Shown here: positions 31,901-41,443 of the stretch, piece by piece | Position numbering within the stretch: position 1 is the stretch's first letter | Layout: every line of letters begins with the position of its first letter | Assembly: GCA_964030785.1 (NCBI GenBank) | Contig: OZ034979.1 | Location: 7,109,423 to 7,173,422, forward strand | Direction of reading: 5' to 3' | Length of the DNA: 64,000 nucleotides | Source: Siderastrea siderea | Taxonomy: Eukaryota; Cnidaria; Anthozoa; Scleractinia; Rhizangiidae | Made by a program: the position numbers and the translations under genes | Notes under the pieces: generated by a model | Told to the model about the DNA's origin: nothing | What the model saw: the letters and a program-made list of their open reading frames with translations, nothing else | The model's database searches: none

Positions 31901-34900
31901 CACCATAGACTCTATGGTTAGGTTTGCAAAATCATCAGACCAAACTTATGCGGAATAAGTTTGGTCTGGCGCTTTAGAATTTCTTTTACTGTTATTTCCT
32001 TTATCGCTTCATCACCGGCTCCGTCAGGTTGTTACTGCAAAACTATTCAGTAAAATTTGATTCCGATAAAAGCACTATTGAACGTGATGTCTAAGGGAAA
32101 GGCTAATTTTAAATGGCTTAAATTTGTCGAGTATACAACGGAAGCCCTTAACAGAAATACAAATCATTTTCAATCTCCACAAATAGCTGCGGATCATTTT
32201 TTTTTTGTTTTTGTTTTTTTTGTTACAAGAAGGACATCCTGCTTACATTCTCAGTGCACAGCAAGTACCTGGCAGAATTTTTAAATATTTCTTAAGGTTA
32301 ATCACTTTCCCAAGTAACAAAATCTAAAGAAGTGCTTTGAAGACAAACATTCATTTGAATAATATAGGTAAGCATCCATGGTTTCTTTCAATTTCAAGCA
32401 TATTGGCTGAAAAAACTAAACCGAAGGGTCTGTAAAATTGACTCATCCGTTGGAAGAAAATAAAGCATTTATATTTAGATACAATGATAAGTTAGATTTG
32501 CAACGTAACGTAAGTTAGTAAAGAACGTTAATCAGAGGGCGGCAGCAACCAAAATGCGGATGATGGATGATAAAAACATCATCAATCCGGCTAAACGTCC
32601 CGTCTTTAATTGTCATAAATCTGAGTCTTGTAGAGCTCCAGCGTTTGATACTCATGATGTAACTACCTCTAACGCACTACAACTTATTACAAACCCCCCG
32701 GGGGGGTACTCCCTTATATGGCCTATACGGGGATGTGCCGCTGGACAGGGTATGGTTTTTGGCCTCTCTGTCCTAAACAGGGTATGTGATTTCGTGCGAG
32801 TCTGTCCTAAACAGGGTATATAATTTCGCGCAAGTCTGTCCTAATTATAAACAGGGTATTGCATGACCTAAACAGGGTAATAAAGTTGAGTGTGTTGTCC
32901 TAAACAGGGTCAGGGTTTCAAACCCTCAGCGGCTCACCTATACCCAAATATGGGTCGAGTACCCCCCCCCCCCCCGGGTACAAACCAGAAACATTGGTGG
33001 GCAGTAGTAAAACTTAGGATAGGTAATCATAAGCTAAGAATATTGAAACTGGAAGACATTCCACTCCTAAACTCCCTGGGCATCTGAGAATTTGTCAATA
33101 CTGTAGCTCAAATGAAGTTGACAACGAAGTGGTACACTTCCTCTTATATTGCAATAGATATGACACAATTAGAAGTCTTTAATGGAAGATATCGTTAGTA
33201 AATATTCATAAATATTCATATTCCATATGTGTATGTAGTCAAGTCAATAACTTTATTTGACGTTTCTGGTTCCAATTCTTCCTGTTCTGAAATAACGATG
33301 ATTTATTCATGCTGGGGTCAGATCAATCGTTTCGCACTAATCAATCAGTGAGATTTCGCGTCTTTTTTTAGCAGGAAAAGAGCACACGGTAGTATTTCAG
33401 TTTTATCCGCTGCTTAGTGTTCCTTTTCACGGATTTATGCGCGCGTGAGTCACCCGCGCAATACGGACTTAGGCCCAGTTCAGACGCCGTACCTCTCATG
33501 TGCCGTACCAAGTAGTACGTAGTTTTTTGGCAGTTGTACGATGTTCAAATGATTTTTTTTTTGACAGATTTCAATTAGGCAAGCCAAAATCTCAGGGTAC
33601 GGCAAAGCTTGCCGCTTAATACGACCTAGGAGCGGAAATGTATTTGGTACGGCACATGAGAGGTACGGCGTCTGAACTGGGCCTTATTCTTCTTTCTTTG
33701 CGGAATGAAGTCATTGTATTCGAGACCAAAATGAAACGAAATGAGTCCTGAATTCCCGCTAAAGCACTGAATTCCTTGGCGGGAATTCAGTTAAACTAGT
33801 TCCCTGAATTCCCACTAGCTAGTACTGAATTCAGTTCCCGCCAGGCTAGTCTACCAGATTCAAATTTCAAGGTATGGGTGATAGAAGGTGTGTGTAGAGA
33901 CGCAGCACTTTCATATATAGATCTTTATACTACGTCAGGTCATAATACGCCGACAAAAATAGAATCGGAATGTTTATCTTTCTGCTTACATTCTACGGTC
34001 ACGTATTTTCTTCTTGTGGATGGTAAACGAAAGCAATAACCATGTCAGGAATTTGACGTTTGCGCTTACAAATGTTTTCGCCTAGTTTACAAAATGAAAT
34101 TCATCAGCTAAATGAAGTTTCACAAGATGTTAGGGTAGATGCTGTCTTTTTGGCGGGCCGAAAAGTTTCTTTCGGCTATTACGACGTGACCTTATAGAGG
34201 TCTATAATGCAAAGTAAATAAACATATTTACCACACACAGTGCAGACATTTACTTGTAATGGAAACAACATCACAGGAAAGTACTGCTCAGTTGCTTTCG
34301 TCATTTGAATGGCTATCGTTTCTCTATAATTTCATCCACAGGCTCAAAGGTTACAACCACCTTACAAAACAGCATATACACAGGACCACAGAAAAGTATT
34401 GCTCGATACGCCTTGATTTTGATGGTCACACTTAATGATTTTGTACATAAAGTAGAACCAAGCCAAAAAACACTGAAAAATCGAAGTTAGGTAGCCACGC
34501 GGTAGTAGAATATTTTGTACCACAAAATCTGACCAAAGATGCATGCAATAACTGATTCTTCGTTGTCCAAAAGATGCCGAAAGCAGCCGATGTTTTGTGA
34601 AACACCTTTGTCTTTGTATCTCATGGCGTGATGTTATAAGCTCTACATAAACAGTTGAATTCTGTTTAAGACTAATCCAAAGCGATAAAAATCGCAGTAA
34701 TTTGATTTATTTATAGAGAAAGTTAGCGTGATAAACTAAAACAAAGTATTTTGAGCCTTTTGTTGCGTGAAAAAGGCACTCAAACTAAGCCAGTTTTAAT
34801 CCATGTATTCATTTAACATGTTAGGACCGCACGAACATGCTGACATGAATAATTATTGCCCTCCCAAACCGTGACGGCTTCCCATCGCTAGTTTAATAGC

Positions 34901-37900
34901 CGTGTATGACGTCTATTGAGGTAAACAGAGACAAACAGTTTGTGCGAATATTGGTCAATTCTTTAAGTTTTTAAACTCCTACTAACTTCTATAAAGTTTT
35001 GCTGTGTTAGATTTTAAAGATATTTGAATAATATTTAATGGCTGAATAAGTTGAATTGAATAGCTAAGCAACTCTTTATATAATCCTTGTAAAAGATACT
35101 CACCAAGATACTGGTTTGTCGTCTGAAGCAAAACTTTCCCGTCTACTTTGTTGTCTAGGAGGAAACGAAAGGGAATTTTGTCTTGTTTTGTTTTAACAAA
35201 TATAATAAAATTTCTTTCTTGTTTTGAGGTTACTCAGGCGAATAGACCGCACAAACTTCATCCAAGATCAGCACATACCACGAAAATGCCGCCAAAGTTT
35301 TGTCAATCCTTTCTGTTTTAGCCATCTGTGAACTTCTCTCTCGTTCCATTCATAAACTGGGTGTCTTTGAAGCCCTTTTTGTGAGAACATGTTTCGGCAA
35401 CGAGTTCCTATGAATCAGCTAACCACAATCTTTCAGTTGTACAAAGAGTTTCTTCACTGCGTCTTGTTCAATGGTTTAGCTAGTCACGTTAGATCTCTTA
35501 ATATATCGTTGCGTGTCTTTATCCAAACAAATGCACGTCCTTTGAAATCGCTTTGTCAAATCGCAAGTCGTTCCGTGCTCTGGTTCTTTTCATAACCATA
35601 AAGCTTATCACTGCTTAAGGAGCTATTGATCCGATTTGTAACTATGATCTATCGCAATTAAAATTCATCCACCGCACGTTTTGAATAGCGGTTAAATCGA
35701 CTTGGCAGGTCTAAACAAAGGAACAAGGCTTTGCTTAATTGATACGGAAAATACATCCGTGTATTTGTTGATCTTTCCTGTTGGTTATAGCTTAGCTTCA
35801 TAGCCTCGGGTAAACTTTATATGATCAGCATGTTGGAACAACATGCTTTGTCATTCTACAGTTATTAATCAGACACCAATATTCACTGGTGCATGTACTG
35901 TACAAATAAACTGACACGATTTTTCTTTATCCATTTTACCTTAAAATTAATTCATTTTGAGAGATCGGGTCTGTTCGCTATTAAAGAAAAATACAAACAA
36001 TCGATATAATGGACTTTTGCCTCACATCTCGTTGACACATGACCTCCGCCCGCATTTTGACGCAACACGATGACGCGGTTTTTTTACAAATAGCTACTTT
36101 ATCTTTTTCTCACCTAGGGTTTAACAACGTACGCAGAAAAAAAGATGGCACTTAGGCATACAAAATGACTTAATGATGGACGGAACTTGATCTCAATTAA
36201 AATTCTCAACATGGTCCAAGTTGCAAGTTGTAACAGCGTCATTAACTCTGGCAACAGCGGAAATGAATCACATGTACAGTATTCTGCTTAAACGACTTGA
36301 ACGAGTTCTGCATATTTAACTTTCGGCCGTTCTGCTTATTAGAACCAAAAAAGTAATATGAAAACTACCATAACAGCTGTTGACCATTGCAAATGATGAG
36401 GGCTCATTTTGATAAGTTACACATTTCTAGTTCAAGAACCACAAAACAATTAATGTCACTCATGGGGCTGTCAACGGCTTATTTCTTAAACAATATTCTC
36501 TTGTGTTTATCGACAATTGTTTATCTTGGAGCTACATTGTTTTGGGAGTGGTCACGTGATTTTTGTAATCGTTAACAACCTGCTATGTTATCATATATGT
36601 GTAGATATATGTTGATGTATGCAGATAAATAACTTGATGTTACTTCAACGAAAATCTGTTAAGTTGACTCAGTTTCTGTTAGTTTATTAAGTGGACTGCT
36701 TGTCAAGCAACAAACTGCCAAGTTAACTATTTGTCAGGTTAAGAGACCAGGCCAAGCGGATTCATTTCCATTCAACACCGTTCAATATAGTTGAATTCGG
36801 CTAGTTAAACGTGTTGTTAGTCTGCACGCAGATGTCTTTTCCTTTGCTTTTCCGTGTGAAGCAAAGGAAATAGGAGACGTCTGCATGCAGGCTACGTGTT
36901 GCTGGGGTACCTAGTCCCTCTTGTATAATGTTAAGTCAAAGTTTGATCTTCATGAAACATTCCTACCGAACAGAGTTGTATTCAAGGACACTCAACGAGA
37001 AAATTGAGGTAAAATACTTCAGATGACGGTTTCCTCTTTTAAAAGATTGTTGTAAGGTTTTACGTAAGCTAAAAAAGGTTGATCTGTTCGGATTCTTAAG
37101 CTGAAAATTGAAGTGGCAGAAAATTTTCGGGAACGGACTCTTATTCCCTGAATTTAATTCCGAGCTGCGTTTAACTTTCCGAAAAGGCTAGCTGACGTTA
37201 TTTCATTTGTTAACGACACATTTGTCTGCTCCGAAAACAAAAGGAATTAATTTTACCATGTTAGGAAAGATTTAGGTGACATTTTGCCAAGGAAATCTTA
37301 AGATTCTAATTACAATTAAATCCTAACTTCTGAGGCGATTTAGGTCTTCCGAACAGATAGTTCACCGAACAGATCGGTTGGTACCCTGTTGTAGTCAAAA
37401 TGTTGGATGATGTGAAAACCATTTGACCAAAGCCAAACAGCGTATTTTAACTGACTCAGCTATTATTAAAGTTCAAGATGTTTTTTGTCGGCTTATCACC
37501 CCCGGCAGCGGCTCCCAAGTGTTAAATATCTGTTTCAGAAACAATCTGATAATTGCCTGTTAACTAGATAACAACCTTTTAACTCTGTGAAATTGTACTA
37601 ATCTTTTAACTAAGCTCTAAAAGTTGTGGAAGAGAAAAGTTGGTCAACCAAGCAAACCATGAAATATATAAATTATGCGGATTATGCGCCGTTCCTGTAA
37701 ATACTTTTAAAAGAAGTAATTTCTTGCCATTTTATTCAACACTTCCTTTTAGCTGATTCAAAAAAGCTTTTTTGTTGCAACAATGCAGGGCCGGGTAGCC
37801 CACAAGAAAAAGTCTCTCTCGTTAGCCTATATTTTGGTGACATGATCGCCGAGTGGTTTTGGCAAATCGCTGCAGATATTTCTTCTTTTGTTTGGCATAA

Positions 37901-40900
37901 GAAAAGGCCTGCATTTCTAAGTAACTTTGTTATTGCCAGTGAACGATTGAATGTGTGTAAGGTTTTTATAACCATTCAGCCTCAACTATACTGCCGGTTA
38001 TGTGATCAATTTTCTTCTCTTGTGTGATCACCGGCTCAAGCAGAACGGGCAGATCCCTCCTGGCGGATCAAAGTCCTCTGTGCTAGCTTAAGCATAGCCC
38101 AAAGTGGCCTATGGTCGCTCAAAGTTCCCTAAAGTTGCCCAAAATCGCCGTCATGTGTTTAGTCGAAGTTAGCGGAAATCACCTTAAGTGGCCGCAAATC
38201 ACCCAAAGTCGCCTAAAGTCACCCAAAGATAGCCACCGTTTTTGGACGAAGTTTAAATCGCCTAAAGTCGCCAGAGTCAACACTACTCCCAGAGTCAACA
38301 CTACTAAGCACGGGCTAAATAGTTTCAGGTACTTTGGTCCAAAAATCTGGAACTCTTTAAACAATAACCTAAGAACTTCTCGAACACTAAAAGAGTTCGT
38401 AACACGCATCAGGAAAGTGACTTTTGACGTATGTAATTGTACCCTTTGTATCTCTTAGACTAAAGGTGATCTTTACTCTGGATGTAATTAAGCAGCCTAT
38501 CTTTCAGTCGTATGTATATATTTATATTAGTGAACTTCATAATGCCATCAATTAATTATCTTTATATTTTTTTTATTATCTCCGAGCTTCACTGCAAACA
38601 TCTTTCTTTTTAGTATTGTATTTTATTTATTTTACTCGATTCATTAGCTATCTAAGCTAGGAGCCTAATAAGCTCCATAATTTCGAGTATAAATAAATCT
38701 ATCTATCTATCCCAAATCTACAACGACTTTATATAGGCCCCAGAGTAGGCCTTTCGCTGATTAACTTAATAAAGGTAGACGCATGACTGCCCAACACGTC
38801 GATTAACATTGCCATGATGTTTAACGAAATATCGTAACTTTTCGCGAATGTCGAATTACTAAACGTAGATTGAAAGCCCTCATTGCAGTTTTGTCAGAAT
38901 GGCCCGAAAATCGCCAACTTTGGCTTTTAATCCACTGACGTCATTGCGCGTAACACGACTGCCAATTGTTCCCGCCTTTGTTGTTCTCTTTGCAAACGCG
39001 GCGTGCGCATGACTAGGCTTCCGCCAAGTCTAGCGTGAAATGAAAATAGCATGACATTTCCGTGGACAGTTCAACACAGTCAGAAGAAAAAGTTTAGCAT
39101 GGTCATTAACTGCGAACCGAATTTATTCAATATCTGAGCATATTGAAGCAAGTGCATAGTACAGATAGCCTGCCTAGCTACTGAAACCACGTTGTTCATT
39201 CCTCAAGGAGGAGCCGAGTAGCTTCTATCAAGTACAAATTGGACAAATTGTCCAAACTTTACACTTGCAAAAACTTTAAAAAAATAGACCAGAACCTCAG
39301 GAAAAGACAGACCCTGATTAGCTATTATTTGAATGCAAGGTCATCCTGCAGGATTTCAGTCACAGACTCAAAGGTTAGAACCACCTTGTACAGCATAATA
39401 AACTGCACCACAGGAAAGTACTGCTCAGTAGCTTTCATTTGAATGTCACACTTCAGGATTTCATCCACAGACTCAGAAGCTAGAACCACCTTGTACAGCA
39501 TAATAAACAGCACCACAGGAAAGTTCTGCTCAGTAGCTTTCATTTGAATGGTCACACTATAGGATTTCATCCACAGACTCAAAAGTTAGAACCACCTTGT
39601 ACAGCACAATAAAAAGCACCACAGGAAAGTACTGCTCAATAGCTTTCATCTGAATGGTCACAGTTTTGTATTTCATGCACAGATTCAAAAGTTAGAGCCA
39701 CCTTGTACAGCCTCCACGCAGACGCCTACTAATACTGACAATAGAGTGTTTCTGTCGATGAACTATCCGTTGTTAGTATAAATCTACTAGCGTTCTATCA
39801 CTGATGCAGTTGTTTGATTGGCTACGCTACTCACTATCTATTCTGTTGTAGATAGTGAGTGAGTGTTTTCCGCGCGCGGTGTGACCTATTTATATCATTT
39901 TTCAATAAAAGCATGTAGTGTCTGCTGTTAAGTTTTGAACGTCTAGTAGATTTATACTAAAACAATTAGATTATTCGCTCTCGATTTCTATGCGTGATAG
40001 TTGATTCGGCCTTCGGCCTCATCAACTCTCACGCGATAGAAATCTCGAGCTCATAATCTAATTGTTAAATAGTCGGTAGCTGCTCACGGAAATTTGACGC
40101 TTTTAAAACAAATGTTAGCTCCCGAAGCGAATCTTTAAGGCCGTTATGTCCTAGTTTTAATGCATCAGTCAATTCCAGCTGCGCCCATCCCCCCCCCGGG
40201 CTAACCCCCGGGCATTAGCATTTTTTTTCTCTCGGATGGCAAATTCCCGGGGGTGGGGACACTTTAGCTGCCAAATGCCCCGCCGTGTGGACGAAGGAAG
40301 AGGGCAAATGCCCCGCCCCCGGGATCGTACGTCCCCAATCAACACTGCAGCAGTTTTCATTCATTGCACAATAATACCACTTTCAGCATTTTTATGTGTG
40401 ATTTTTCATTTCTGTAGGCCTACCTCTCCGTTTTCTATTGTTTGTAACGGCACTATCCGATGTTAATAAAGTTAGTATAAATGCCAAGTGATGATATTTT
40501 AATACTTCACAGACAACAATACTACATGATAGTTGATTGTTACTTTAATGTTTTTTTTTAAACAGTTCGCTAGTAAACAAAAATCTTGACATTATAAAAG
40601 TCTGTTGTAACGTCATCTGTTGTGAATATTTTAATAATATGCAAAAGTATAAAACGACGATCCCTATACACATGTTTAGAATTTAAGAATCATCGCGACT
40701 AAATTTTATTTAAATCCTTAAGAAGAATGCGTACGTCGATTCACGTTGATCGTTCCCGATCGATCTCGCTATATTAAGTGATAGTTGTGCCTTGATGAGC
40801 AATGAAGAAATGCATAAAATCGAGAAAACCTCCACGAGTTTGCCCAGTCCTTGGAAGACGATCCAATCTGCGACGAACTGCTGGTCCTTTGCGATAAAAT

Positions 40901-41347
40901 CCTCCATGTTTGGATTTCGAGTCGGAAACCACATGTGTGTCAAAAGCCCGGGGGTTGGCAAATGCCCGACCCCCGGGCCGTGCCAAATTTTCTAATGCCC
41001 TACCCCCGGGACTGACAAGGCACGCAAATGCCCCGCAGTTGCCCGGGGGGGGGATGGGCGCAGCTGGAATTGACTGATGCATAAGAACATGAAATGTCCA
41101 AGGGAAACTATAGGACCTATTTTTCCGAGGCAGAAGCACTCACAGGTACTAAATTTTCTTCCGTACAATAATCACTAATTAAAACTGGCATTTCGAATTT
41201 AAAGCTCACCAATTTAACCTTTTGGGTGAAAGGTTGTAATAAAAAAAGACGAATAAACAAACAAGATATGAATATAATTAATGCAACCTGTTTGCTATTG
41301 AATTTAGAAAAATCAATACCAGGTGTGTTTCTTTTTGTTTTCTTTTT

Positions 41348-41443
<96 letters not shown>

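Noticed and set aside
37736..37975. 79-codon minus-strand frame as the missing SAM exon
   Set aside because: No SAM pattern (Trp, GL, DG-LL) and no phase-1 splice sites.
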